Source of the DNA: an uncultured Alphaproteobacteria bacterium
GTDB taxonomy: Bacteria > Pseudomonadota > Alphaproteobacteria > Rhodobacterales > Rhodobacteraceae
Direction: 5' to 3'
Length of the DNA: 64,000 bases
Assembly: GCA_929200255.1 (NCBI GenBank)
Contig: CAKMYZ010000011.1
Location: 1-64,000, forward strand
Both the position numbers and the translations under genes were made by a program. Under the pieces are notes generated by a model. The model saw only the letters and a list, made by a program, of their open reading frames with translations, was not told where the DNA came from and did not search any database. This document shows, one piece after another, positions 16,492-25,593 of the stretch (positions are counted from its first letter, which is position 1; the number at the start of each line of letters is the position of its first letter).

Positions 16492-16549
16492 TGTTGTGTG
16501 ACCCGTTCCGCCTGTTTTAGGCCTGTAACGCAACGTAAGGGAATCACTA

Positions 16550-17059
16550 ATGAAAAACCGCATCTTCTGTGCCATCGCTATCTGTTTGACTGCCGCATGC
16601 ATGGGCGGTGGCGGGTCCGGTGGATCGGGAGGGTCTGGTGTTGATCGGGTGCAGGCGTCATTGACGGCGATAGATAACTCCCCCGATCGCAGTTTTGACG
16701 CGCTGCTCAACAGCGTGCGGTCTGTATACGGTTCCGGCAATGTATCCTATGATGCGCGCCTTGGCGTTGCCGCGCAGGCTCATGCCGATGACATGCTGGC
16801 CAATAACTTCTTTGCGCACCAAGGCAGTGATGGCTCTGGGGCGGGCCAACGTATTCGGCGTGCAGGCTACAACTGGCGTGCCTGGGGCGAGAATATCGCG
16901 AAGGGTCAACAGAGCGAGGAAGCGGCTTTGCGCGGCTGGGTCAATTCACCGGGTCACCAGAGCAACAATGTGAACCCGAATTTTGAGGATTTTGCCCTCG
17001 CCCGTGCGGGGGCGGGGCGCGACCTTTACTGGGTTCTTGTCCTTGCCGCTGAACGCTAG
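16550..17059 (+). CDS. CAP (SCP/PR1-like) domain lipoprotein
   Basis: A 169-residue lipoprotein: lipobox ending at C17 (LTAAC), a glycine/serine-rich tether (about 19-29), then a CAP domain with [25 protein letters not shown] and [14 protein letters not shown], the standard CAP motifs, ending in WVLVLAAER. Bacterial CAP proteins are extracytoplasmic and mostly of unknown function. The flexible glycine tether suits display away from the membrane. It overlaps the convergent methyltransferase by four bases. Its paralogue lies upstream and a Slam-type gene is divergent. Confidence 0.85.
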   Translation: MKNRIFCAIAICLTAACMGGGGSGGSGGSGVDRVQASLTAIDNSPDRSFDALLNSVRSVYGSGNVSYDARLGVAAQAHADDMLANNFFAHQGSDGSGAGQRIRRAGYNWRAWGENIAKGQQSEEAALRGWVNSPGHQSNNVNPNFEDFALARAGAGRDLYWVLVLAAER

Positions 17060-17841
17060 CCAGACGGATCACCTGCGATGTCGCGGGTGGGGACGTTTTC
17101 GGGTTTCGGTTTGGGCTTTGCGATTCCCTCAAGTGCCCTCAGCGGTTTGCGCACCGCTTCCGTCAGGCCGGGCCGTGATGGGGCTGCCATCTGTTTGCTG
17201 ACCTCAATCATCAACACACCGCCTGCCGTGATGGCTGGCAGGTTATGCCCTACACGTTCCAGAAACCCGGCTGATTTGCGCCAGAGTTTGCGCGCAGCGG
17301 GCGGCTGATACAGGGTCGACAGTGTCCGTTCGGTGACAAAGCGGTGTTTGCGCAGCTGTGTCTCTAGCTGGCCAAGTGAGTAGGGCCGTCCAAAGCCAAA
17401 GGGTGTTTGATCTGATCGCGACCACAGCCCGCCCCGGTTTGGCACGATAAACACCGCCCGCCCGCCGGGGCCAAGTACCCGCCATGCCTCTTCCAGCAGG
17501 GACGACGGTTGTTCTGTTGTTTCCAGCCCGTGCAGCATGACCAGCTTGTCCACGTGCCCGGTTTCAATCGGCCAGAGCGTATCTTCGCAAAGCACGCTGA
17601 CGTTCGGACCATCCGGCGGCCAGGGCATCACCCCCTGCGGCCCGGGCATCAGCCCGATCACCCGCCGCGCATCTTTCAGGAACGGCCGCAACAGGGGCAC
17701 CGCAAACCCAAAGCCTACAACCATCTGCCCCTTTGCCTCGGGCCACATGGCGACCAGTTCATCACGGATCACCTTTTGCGCGGCACGCCCAAGCGCGCTG
17801 CGATAATAGAACTTTCGCAGGTCCAGAACATCAAGGTGCAT
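17056..17841 (-). CDS. Class I S-adenosylmethionine-dependent methyltransferase
   Basis: A 261-residue protein with a Rossmann methyltransferase layout: [16 protein letters not shown] for motif I near 40-55, the acidic turn region [12 protein letters not shown], and the [21 protein letters not shown] strand after motif III. The C-terminal tail is proline/lysine-rich (KPKPKPEN). The substrate is unknown. It is divergent from gloB, 63 bases apart, an arrangement I associate with Rhodobacterales. Confidence 0.8.
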   Translation of the reverse strand: MHLDVLDLRKFYYRSALGRAAQKVIRDELVAMWPEAKGQMVVGFGFAVPLLRPFLKDARRVIGLMPGPQGVMPWPPDGPNVSVLCEDTLWPIETGHVDKLVMLHGLETTEQPSSLLEEAWRVLGPGGRAVFIVPNRGGLWSRSDQTPFGFGRPYSLGQLETQLRKHRFVTERTLSTLYQPPAARKLWRKSAGFLERVGHNLPAITAGGVLMIEVSKQMAAPSRPGLTEAVRKPLRALEGIAKPKPKPENVPTRDIAGDPSG

Positions 17842-17904
17842 TGCGGTTCACCGCTCCTTGGGCAAAGCTACCTCTGCAACATATCAACGGGGGCCCGTAA
17901 TGCC

Positions 17905-18678
17905 ATGCCAAAGACATCTGCGATTGAATTGGTCACCGTGCCGTGCTTGCACGACAACTATGCCTTTCTTGTCCATGACGCAGCGACAGGCGCGACCGCG
18001 TTGATCGATGCCCCGGAAGCGGCCCCCATTCAGGCCGCGCTGGACGCGCGTGGCTGGGTGCTGAGCGATATCCTGATCACCCACCATCATGATGATCATA
18101 TTGCAGGGGTGGCGGCGCTGCGCGAAACCGCCCGTGTTATAGGTGCCGCTGCGGATGCCCATCGCTTGCCCGATCTTGATGTGGCGGTGGGTGACGGCGA
18201 CTGCATTACCGTCTGTGGTCAGGCCACAGATGTGATCGATGTTTCAGGCCATACGATCGGACATATTGCCTTTCATATGCCGGACGCGGCACTTGTCTTT
18301 ACTGCCGACAGTCTGATGGCGCTGGGCTGTGGCCGCCTGTTTGAAGGCACGCCGGCCCAGATGTGGGACAGCCTGCAAAAATTGCGTGATTTACCCGATG
18401 AGACGGTGATGTGTTCAGGCCATGAATACACCGCCGCCAATGCGCAGTTCGCGGCAACCCTTGACCCTGACAATCTTGATCTTATCTCACGTATCAAGGC
18501 CATCACCAAAGCCCGCGATGCGGGTCAGCCGACCGTCCCGTCCCGCCTTTCCGAAGAGAAACGCACAAACCCCTTTTTGCGCGCTGATGATCCGGCGCTC
18601 AAAGCCATTCTTTGCATGTCAGATGCGTCCAATGTCGATGTATTTTCATATATCCGGGCCAGCAAAGACAAATTTTGA
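17905..18678 (+). CDS. gloB: Hydroxyacylglutathione hydrolase (glyoxalase II)
   Basis: A 257-residue metallo-beta-lactamase-fold enzyme with the metal motif T59-H-H-H-D-D-H65 (pattern THxHxDH), further ligands in VSGHTIGHIAFH, FTADSLMALGCGRLFEG and CSGHEYT, and the C-terminal substrate helix region (PSRLSEEKRTNPFLRADD). It hydrolyses S-lactoylglutathione to lactate and glutathione in methylglyoxal detoxification. The ATG at 17905 gives the usual length; the open frame extends upstream through the divergent gene. Confidence 0.93.
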   Translation: MPKTSAIELVTVPCLHDNYAFLVHDAATGATALIDAPEAAPIQAALDARGWVLSDILITHHHDDHIAGVAALRETARVIGAAADAHRLPDLDVAVGDGDCITVCGQATDVIDVSGHTIGHIAFHMPDAALVFTADSLMALGCGRLFEGTPAQMWDSLQKLRDLPDETVMCSGHEYTAANAQFAATLDPDNLDLISRIKAITKARDAGQPTVPSRLSEEKRTNPFLRADDPALKAILCMSDASNVDVFSYIRASKDKF

Positions 18679-18725
18679 CCATCTTGCTGTGCTGTATTGA
18701 CAAAAGACGGGTCAAATCACGGACT

Positions 18726-18740
18726 TCACAAAGTTTGTGA
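18726..18740. promoter_or_regulatory. Perfect palindrome upstream of clpA
   Basis: TCACAAA-G-TTTGTGA is a perfect 15-base palindrome in the 182-base gap between gloB and clpA, about 120 bases before the clpA start. Its shape suits a dimeric repressor. No specific regulator can be named. Confidence 0.4.
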
Positions 18741-18860
18741 TGCCGAAACGAAAAAAAGCCCTTGAAGGTTGGCGAATAAAACCAAACCTTAAAGGTATAA
18801 GGCCACGGTTGGTGCAAGCCTACAGCAGGCATCGACCCCCGATATGAAGGAGCGCGGAAC

Positions 18861-21188
18861 GTGCCATCATTTTCGACCACATTAGAGCAGTCCATTCATG
18901 GGGCCCTTGCGCTGGCCAATGAACGCAAGCACGAACTCGCCACGTTGGAGCATCTGCTGCTGGCGTTGATCGACGAACCCGACGCTGTGCGTGTGATGCG
19001 CGCCTGTTCGGTCAATCTGGATGACTTGCGTAAGGATCTGGAAGATTTCATCGAGGATGATCTGTCGACCCTGATCACCGATGTCGAAGGCTCTGAGGCG
19101 GTGCCGACCGCCGCGTTTCAGCGGGTCATTCAGCGTGCTGCGATCCACGTTCAATCCTCCGGCCGCAGCGAAGTGACCGGTGCGAATGTGCTTGTCGCCA
19201 TCTTTGCCGAACGTGAAAGCAATGCCGCCTATTTCCTTCAAGAACAGGAAATGACCCGGTATGACGCGGTGAACTTCATCGCCCATGGGGTGGCGAAAGA
19301 CCCGGCCTTTGGTGAGGCGCGCCCGGTGACTGGCTCTACCGAGGAAGGCGAGACCATCGCCCCCGGTGAGGGGAGTGAGGAGAAGGAAAGCGCGCTCGCA
19401 AAATATTGCGTTGATCTGAACGCCAAGGCGACCAAGGGTGACGTTGATCCCCTGATCGGTCGCGCACATGAGGTTGAGCGCTGTATTCAGGTTCTGTGCC
19501 GCCGTCGCAAGAACAACCCGCTGCTGGTGGGGGATCCGGGCGTGGGCAAGACCGCGATTGCCGAGGGCCTGGCCTTTAAGATCGTGAATGGTGAAACGCC
19601 CGAGGTGCTGTCGCAGGCGACCATCTATTCGCTTGATATGGGTGCGCTGCTGGCTGGCACACGCTACCGCGGTGATTTTGAGGAACGCCTGAAAGCCGTG
19701 ATGACCGAAATGGAAGATCATTTGGATGCGGTACTGTTCATCGACGAAATCCACACGGTGATCGGTGCCGGTGCAACATCCGGCGGGGCCATGGATGCCT
19801 CTAACCTGCTCAAGCCTGCCTTGCAGGGTGGCAAGCTGCGCTGCATGGGGTCGACCACCTATAAGGAATTCCGCCAGCACTTTGAGAAGGATCGCGCGCT
19901 GTCACGCCGGTTCCAGAAGATTGACGTGACAGAACCTTCGGTCCCTGACTCGATCAAGATTTTGCAGGGCCTGAAGCCATATTTTGAAGAGCATCACAGC
20001 ATCAAATACACAGCTGATGCGATCAAGACGGCGGTCGAACTGTCCGCGCGTTACATCAACGACCGGAAATTGCCGGACAAGGCAATTGACGTGATTGATG
20101 AAGCTGGCGCCGCGCAGCATCTGGTCGCGGAAAGCAAACGCCGCAAAACGATTGGCGCCAAAGAGATCGAGAATGTCGTGGCGAAGATTGCCCGCATTCC
20201 GCCTAAGAATGTCTCGAAAGACGATGCAGAGGTTCTCAAGGATCTTGAGAAATCTCTCAAACGCGTCGTCTTTGGCCAGGATATGGCAATTGAAGCGCTG
20301 TCATCTGCCATTAAACTGGCGCGGGCTGGCCTGCGCGAGCCGGAAAAGCCAATTGGCAATTACCTGTTCGCAGGGCCAACCGGCGTGGGTAAGACCGAAG
20401 TGGCGAAGCAATTGGCGGATACGCTGGGTGTGGAACTGATGCGCTTTGACATGTCCGAGTACATGGAAAAGCACGCCGTTTCACGGCTGATTGGCGCGCC
20501 TCCGGGCTATGTTGGGTTTGATCAGGGCGGCATGCTGACCGACGGCGTCGATCAGAACCCGCATTGTGTGCTGCTGCTGGACGAGATGGAAAAGGCCCAT
20601 CCGGATGTCTATAACATCCTGTTGCAGGTCATGGACCACGGCAAGCTGACCGATCACAACGGGCGGACCACGGATTTCCGCAATGTGATCATCATTATGA
20701 CGTCGAACGCGGGTGCGGCTGAAATGTCGAAAAACGCGCTGGGCTTTGGGCGTGAGGCACGGACTGGCGAAGATACAGCCGCGATTGAGCGGACGTTCAC
20801 ACCTGAATTCCGCAACCGTCTGGATGCGGTGATCAGCTTTGGTGCACTGCCAAAACCTGTGATCATGCAGGTGGTTGAAAAGTTCGTGCTGCAACTTGAG
20901 GCGCAACTGATTGACCGAAACGTTCATATTGAGCTGACAAATGCCGCTGCCGAATGGTTGGCCGACAAAGGCTATGATGAGAAAATGGGTGCGCGCCCGC
21001 TGGGCCGCGTCATTCAGGAACACATCAAAAAACCGCTGGCCGAAGAGCTGCTTTTTGGCAAGCTGGTCAAAGGCGGGATCGTCAAGGTTGGGGTCAAGAA
21101 AGGCGAATTGGACCTCAAATATGAAGCGCCCGCGCAGGGGCGGATTACCGGTGGTGGAGATAAGCCACCGCTGCTGACCGCGGATTGA
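18861..21188 (+). CDS. clpA: ATP-dependent Clp protease ATP-binding subunit ClpA
   Basis: A 775-residue Hsp100 ATPase: N-terminal Clp_N repeats (about 1-145), a first AAA+ domain with Walker [10 protein letters not shown] near 226 and Walker [10 protein letters not shown], and a second with Walker [10 protein letters not shown] near 505, [12 protein letters not shown] and the SNAGAAEMS region. It lacks the ClpB middle coiled coil, so it is ClpA. It unfolds substrates for ClpP, with ClpS as the usual adaptor. The start is GTG at 18861, preceded by GAAGGAG. A strong terminator follows. Confidence 0.95.
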   Translation: MPSFSTTLEQSIHGALALANERKHELATLEHLLLALIDEPDAVRVMRACSVNLDDLRKDLEDFIEDDLSTLITDVEGSEAVPTAAFQRVIQRAAIHVQSSGRSEVTGANVLVAIFAERESNAAYFLQEQEMTRYDAVNFIAHGVAKDPAFGEARPVTGSTEEGETIAPGEGSEEKESALAKYCVDLNAKATKGDVDPLIGRAHEVERCIQVLCRRRKNNPLLVGDPGVGKTAIAEGLAFKIVNGETPEVLSQATIYSLDMGALLAGTRYRGDFEERLKAVMTEMEDHLDAVLFIDEIHTVIGAGATSGGAMDASNLLKPALQGGKLRCMGSTTYKEFRQHFEKDRALSRRFQKIDVTEPSVPDSIKILQGLKPYFEEHHSIKYTADAIKTAVELSARYINDRKLPDKAIDVIDEAGAAQHLVAESKRRKTIGAKEIENVVAKIARIPPKNVSKDDAEVLKDLEKSLKRVVFGQDMAIEALSSAIKLARAGLREPEKPIGNYLFAGPTGVGKTEVAKQLADTLGVELMRFDMSEYMEKHAVSRLIGAPPGYVGFDQGGMLTDGVDQNPHCVLLLDEMEKAHPDVYNILLQVMDHGKLTDHNGRTTDFRNVIIIMTSNAGAAEMSKNALGFGREARTGEDTAAIERTFTPEFRNRLDAVISFGALPKPVIMQVVEKFVLQLEAQLIDRNVHIELTNAAAEWLADKGYDEKMGARPLGRVIQEHIKKPLAEELLFGKLVKGGIVKVGVKKGELDLKYEAPAQGRITGGGDKPPLLTAD

Positions 21189-21207
21189 CTCTGAACAGAA
21201 TGAGACG

Positions 21208-21242
21208 AAAAAGCCGCCGCATCCATGATGCGGCGGCTTTTT
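21208..21242. terminator. Rho-independent terminator after clpA
   Basis: GCCGCCGCAT and ATGCGGCGGC form a 10-bp stem with loop CCATG, flanked by A5 before and T5 after, extending the pairing to 15 bp. The symmetrical A and T runs let it act in both directions. Confidence 0.92.
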
Positions 21243-21324
21243 CATGTGTTCACGGACCACATAGACGTTGCGTCGCCAGAGCCTTCGCCGCAGGCTTACC
21301 CCAATTGGGACAACGGGGGTCGTT

Positions 21325-22260
21325 ATGACACCGCAAAATGAAAGTTTGCCGCAGGCAGGTGGGCGCCTCTTTCTGACCTATGTTGGTATGGAAACGGACC
21401 TGATTTTTAATCAGGAGATCGATCTGCCAGGGTTTGCGTCCTTTCCGCTGCTGGAAACAGAGGACGGACGCAGGCGTCTGCGCGGGTATTGCACTGATAT
21501 GATCAGCCTCGCGCGGGCCCATGACCTTGGCGTCATCCTCGAAAGCCCGACATGGGTGGCAAATCGCGACCGCGGCGCGGCCATCGGTTATGATCCGCAA
21601 ACCCTGGCCCAAAGGAATAGGCAGGGGATAGCGTTGATGGCCGATGCCAGAGCAGGAAAAAATGACGTTCCGATCATCATTAGCGCAAATATCGGCCCCC
21701 GAAGTGATGCCTATGCGCCCGGGGCTCAGATGACGGCCGAAGAGGCTGAACACTATCACGCGGAACAGATTGGTATTTTGTCGCAGACGGAAGCTGATGT
21801 GATCAGCGCCTACACGCTTGCCTACCCAGAGGAGGCGATCGGCATTGTCCGCGCCGCGCAGCGGTTACAATTGCCGGTCACTATTTCCTTCACCGTGGAA
21901 ACAGATGGCTGTCTGCCGACCGGCATGCCTATCGGCGACGCGATTGAGACCGTGGATGCCGGGACCGCAGGCTATGCCGCCTACTTCATGATCAACTGCG
22001 CCCATCCTGACCATTTCGCGGCAACGCTGACAGGGCAGGCTTGGATGAAACGTCTGCGGGGTGTGGTCGCCAACGCCTCAAGGTGCAGCCACGCAGAACT
22101 GGATGAGGCAGAAGTTCTTGATGATGGCAATCCGATGGAACTGGGTCAGCAACTGGCCGAAATCCACCGCAACCATCCCGCCATTGCGGTGCTTGGGGGG
22201 TGTTGTGGGACGGACCTGCGACATATGACGCAGATCGCCCAAGCGGTGGCCGAAGGCTAG
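21325..22260 (+). CDS. Homocysteine S-methyltransferase family protein
   Basis: A 311-residue TIM-barrel methyltransferase with the zinc-binding cysteines in the terminal GGCCGTDLRHM motif and an upstream NCAHP, both typical of homocysteine or betaine methyltransferases. It transfers a methyl group from a donor such as S-methylmethionine or a betaine to homocysteine or a related thiol. I start it at ATG 21325 (MTPQNESL). Its stop overlaps the convergent DUF3726 gene. The methyl donor cannot be read from sequence. Confidence 0.85.
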   Translation: MTPQNESLPQAGGRLFLTYVGMETDLIFNQEIDLPGFASFPLLETEDGRRRLRGYCTDMISLARAHDLGVILESPTWVANRDRGAAIGYDPQTLAQRNRQGIALMADARAGKNDVPIIISANIGPRSDAYAPGAQMTAEEAEHYHAEQIGILSQTEADVISAYTLAYPEEAIGIVRAAQRLQLPVTISFTVETDGCLPTGMPIGDAIETVDAGTAGYAAYFMINCAHPDHFAATLTGQAWMKRLRGVVANASRCSHAELDEAEVLDDGNPMELGQQLAEIHRNHPAIAVLGGCCGTDLRHMTQIAQAVAEG

Positions 22261-22907
22261 TCGTTGTCTGATGCGCCCGCCCCAGCGCCAAGTCGCCGGG
22301 ATGCTTCGGTTGCGGGGGCGTAGGTCCGTTGTGCGAAGTTGTTCAGTGCGGCCCAGGCACTTGGGCTGACCTCTCCGCGCGACTGGGGCTGAGACAATGC
22401 GCCGGTCGCAGTGGTCACTTGTGCGCAGGACAATTGCGGGGCTTTTGTGACCAACAGGGCGTCGTCGGGGTTGGAAATGAACAACCCGTTGCCATCCGTC
22501 ACGACACGCAATCCACCCCATGACACAGCAACCTGCGCAGCGATGTGCAGCGCGGCCCAGGCGGCAAAGGGCACCACCAGCAACGGATAGCTGACATCGC
22601 GCATGGCGATACCGGTGCCGGCGGCCAATCGCTCGGCGCAATCGTTCAATGCCGCCCCGCTGCCCAACGGGCACAGCGCGCCGTCCGATGCATGCCAATC
22701 CCCGTCAAGCGCGCAGGGCGCTGTTTTATCAGTGGTAATGGCGTCGTTTTGTGTCAGAAGGCCCGCAAGTGCTTCGCCCGCCGGTAACCCATGCGAGGTC
22801 AGCCAGCGCACCGCCTTGCCCGCCTCTTCGGATATTCCCCATGACAAGCCGCCACCGCGCGCTGCGCGTTTGGCGACGGCTTCGATTTCATTGAGAGAGT
22901 AGCTCAT
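22257..22907 (-). CDS. DUF3726-like protein of unknown function
   Basis: A 216-residue alanine-rich soluble protein (MSYSLNEIEAVAKRAARGGGLSWGISEE...) that resembles DUF3726 proteins of Rhodobacterales. It starts within the stop codon of the preceding 567-residue gene and is the last gene of a four-gene operon with the ALDH and dipeptidase genes. No catalytic motif is visible. Its persistent operon place suggests a role in the same pathway. Confidence 0.65.
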   Translation of the reverse strand: MSYSLNEIEAVAKRAARGGGLSWGISEEAGKAVRWLTSHGLPAGEALAGLLTQNDAITTDKTAPCALDGDWHASDGALCPLGSGAALNDCAERLAAGTGIAMRDVSYPLLVVPFAAWAALHIAAQVAVSWGGLRVVTDGNGLFISNPDDALLVTKAPQLSCAQVTTATGALSQPQSRGEVSPSAWAALNNFAQRTYAPATEASRRLGAGAGASDND

Positions 22908-24607
22908 GACGTTGCAACACTGTCGGTTGGGTAAGGCCAGAAATCAGCATCGTCGGATTGCAGGTCCTCGGGGTAAGGCGCGTTGCCAAACATGCAGATG
23001 CGCACCCACCGGTCCGAGCGTGGGTCGAAATGCGTGGCCCCAAAGAACGACAGCTTGCAGCGCAGCATATCGATGGGCAGCAGATCAGCGCTGATCGTGT
23101 TGTCGCGAATTTCTGCATAGGGCGCATGTGCCACAATCTGTGCGCGCCGGACCGTATGGCGATGCTCTGGATGGGTAAGCAGAAAAGCCGCGATGGCATC
23201 ATCCGGCGCCCAGCCGGTAAGCGCTGCGTGCAGCGCCGCCGCATCCCGGCCCGGTGCCAGAGGTTGTTCAAAGGGTGCGATGGGTTCTTCGAACCTTTCA
23301 CCCAGACGTGGTTCCAACTTTTCGGCAGAGACATACCATGCGCGGGCGCAGTGTTCTTTGGCATCCCAATCAATATCCAACGCCCAGCCGTAAGCGTCTT
23401 CAAGGATGCCGATCAATCTGGCAACCCGCATTGCCCCATTGATGCGGAATGTGTTGGTTTGGGTGTGGGCCATTGTGTCGGCCAGATCATCAACGAGGTC
23501 GCCGTAGGGTTCCAGCATCAGCGAGGCCAGGCACTCTTGTGCATCAATGCCAAGGTTGGACACGGCCCATTTGTAAAGGCGGCTCCACGGGCGGTCAGAC
23601 AGTAATTCAGCTTGTGCGACATGCGCCGACAGCGCCGCCATGTCCTGCCGAAGCTCTTGCAGTTTCGCGGTCTGGATCGGGTGGTCGGACCGCCATTGCG
23701 CGGCAGAGTGGACGGACCGCGCAAGCAGGCCCACGAACAGCGCCACCTCTTTGGCAGAGGCTGCCGCTAGATTGCGTACCCGTGCAATCGCCTCTTCGCG
23801 TGCGGCGATCCAGTTGTTGAACAGCATCGGGTGGTTGACGATGAACGGCGCCATGCCAAGCCCGGTTGAGTTGCCGATGCCCATGCTTCGCGCTGTTTGT
23901 GGTGCCAGCGTCACCGCGCGCTTACCACCTTTGAGGTTCGCCATATGCTGCATCAGGTCGCGCACATAGGTGCGGGTCAAAAAGACAGAGAGCATCTCAA
24001 TCTGGAAAGGGGCTGCGCATTCCGGGCGCGTCGCGATGACCTCGCGGTCAGCCGCCCCCAGCTTGCCAGAGCCATAGACCGCCGTTGTCCGCATCAAATA
24101 CCCGACCTTGGCGACCTCAGTCGGGTCGGGCTGTTGCCCCTTGGCCAGACAGGACACCATATAATTCCAAAGCCGCACCGACCGGTTGGCCCGCGACACC
24201 GAGAGTTCGGACTCAGTCACACGCCCGGCTTCTTGCAGGGGGATATTGGCGCGCAGTCGGTCGATATCTGCCTCTGTTGGCACCCCGTCGAACAAGGTGA
24301 ATGTGCTATCCCACGCCTCTGCGATCACCCGGTCAGAGCGTTTTTCGGCGGGCAGATCATGGGCAAAAGCGATAAGCGAGTAGATGCGGTCGGGTGTGTG
24401 GGCGCAATAGACCGCATGCCCGACGCCATTGGCATCAATCTCGAAGACGGGGCCCGAGAAAGTCCAGCCTTCGCGTTTCATCCGCCGGGTGAGGATTCGC
24501 ATGAACGACATGCGGGACTGGTGAAAGGACCCAAGGCGTGCCAGCCGCATGACCGTTGCAGGGTCACGTTGCGGAATGTCTGATACTGGGTTCAGCGCTG
24601 CATCCAT
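22904..24607 (-). CDS. Large conserved-looking protein of unknown function in the ALDH/dipeptidase operon
   Basis: A 567-residue, mostly helical soluble protein. I recognise no family and no Walker, Rossmann or metal motif. Visible features are a histidine/arginine-rich start (RLARLGSFHQSRMSFMRILTRRMKREGW) and a charged helical middle. The ATG at 24607 follows an AAAGGA site with good spacing; the longer in-frame start has none. It sits between the dipeptidase gene (11-base gap) and the DUF3726 gene (four-base overlap). Its size and place suggest a novel enzyme or scaffold of the pathway. Confidence 0.6.
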   Translation of the reverse strand: MDAALNPVSDIPQRDPATVMRLARLGSFHQSRMSFMRILTRRMKREGWTFSGPVFEIDANGVGHAVYCAHTPDRIYSLIAFAHDLPAEKRSDRVIAEAWDSTFTLFDGVPTEADIDRLRANIPLQEAGRVTESELSVSRANRSVRLWNYMVSCLAKGQQPDPTEVAKVGYLMRTTAVYGSGKLGAADREVIATRPECAAPFQIEMLSVFLTRTYVRDLMQHMANLKGGKRAVTLAPQTARSMGIGNSTGLGMAPFIVNHPMLFNNWIAAREEAIARVRNLAAASAKEVALFVGLLARSVHSAAQWRSDHPIQTAKLQELRQDMAALSAHVAQAELLSDRPWSRLYKWAVSNLGIDAQECLASLMLEPYGDLVDDLADTMAHTQTNTFRINGAMRVARLIGILEDAYGWALDIDWDAKEHCARAWYVSAEKLEPRLGERFEEPIAPFEQPLAPGRDAAALHAALTGWAPDDAIAAFLLTHPEHRHTVRRAQIVAHAPYAEIRDNTISADLLPIDMLRCKLSFFGATHFDPRSDRWVRICMFGNAPYPEDLQSDDADFWPYPTDSVATS

Positions 24608-24618
24608 GGTCTGTCCTT

Positions 24619-25593
24619 TCACTGTGTCGGGGTGAAGTTCTCTGCGTAAAAACGGTGCCAGTTGTCGCCCATGATTCCGGCTGTTTCTGCTTCGCTCAGG
24701 CCCGTGGCACGCAGACCGCGTTCGATATTGTCAAAGTCCCGGTTGTCATTGAACCAGCCTGGCATTGGCGGGAAACCGGGGGCTGCGGCAGAACCTTCGC
24801 CATAGTCGATTTCCTTGCTCCACCGGCCGACGCGCATCCATTCCACGATACTGTCGGGCTGATCCTGACACAGGTCGGTCCCAATCCCGAGGTGCCCTGC
24901 ACCGAATTTCTCTGCCGTGCGCGCGATCATTTCACAGAAGCTTTCCAGCGTGCAGTCGGATTTGTTTTTGAGGTGATGCGGGTAGACTGAAAAGCCAAGC
25001 ATGCCGCCGTTCTCGGTGACCGCACGGATGACATCGTCCTTTTTGTTGCGCAGTGCGGGCGACCATTCGTAAGGGTTGGCATGGGTGATGGCGATCGGGC
25101 GCTCGGATATCTCAGCCGCTTCTATTGTTGACCGGTCGGCAGAGTGGCTCATGTCCACAACCAACCCAACCCGATTCATTTCCTTGATCACCTGTTTGCC
25201 CATGCGGGTGATGCCGGTGTCTTCGGCCTCATAACATCCTGTCGCGAGAAGCGATTGGTTGTTGTAGGTCAACTGCATGAACCGCGCGCCAAGCGTATGA
25301 ACGATTTCGACCAGCCCGATGTCGTCCTCAATCGGGCTGGGGTTCTGGAACCCAAAGAAGATCGCTGTGCGCCCGGTTTCGCGGGCCTTATCCACATCGC
25401 TGGCCCATTGACCCTTCATGATCAGGTCGGGGTACTGTTCGAACCAGCGGTTCCACTGTTCGAAGTTCAGGACCGTTTCGCGGAAATTTTCGTGATACGA
25501 AATGGTGACATGGACAGCGTCCACGCCCCCTTCGCGCATTTGCCGAAAGATCTTTTCCGACCAATTGGCATATTGCAGATTGTCGATCCGCAT
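24619..25593 (-). CDS. M19 (renal/membrane dipeptidase) family protein
   Basis: A 324-residue TIM-barrel amidohydrolase with family landmarks FMQLTYNNQSLLATGC, VVDMSHSADRSTIEAAEISERPIAITHANP and HLGIGTDLCQDQ. M19 enzymes cleave dipeptides, often with D-residues or N-acyl groups, using two metal ions. The usual N-terminal DGHxD metal pair is not seen; the protein starts MRIDNLQYANW, so it may bind one metal or belong to a subgroup with different chemistry. The start overlaps the ALDH stop by one base (TGATG). Confidence 0.8.
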   Translation of the reverse strand: MRIDNLQYANWSEKIFRQMREGGVDAVHVTISYHENFRETVLNFEQWNRWFEQYPDLIMKGQWASDVDKARETGRTAIFFGFQNPSPIEDDIGLVEIVHTLGARFMQLTYNNQSLLATGCYEAEDTGITRMGKQVIKEMNRVGLVVDMSHSADRSTIEAAEISERPIAITHANPYEWSPALRNKKDDVIRAVTENGGMLGFSVYPHHLKNKSDCTLESFCEMIARTAEKFGAGHLGIGTDLCQDQPDSIVEWMRVGRWSKEIDYGEGSAAAPGFPPMPGWFNDNRDFDNIERGLRATGLSEAETAGIMGDNWHRFYAENFTPTQ

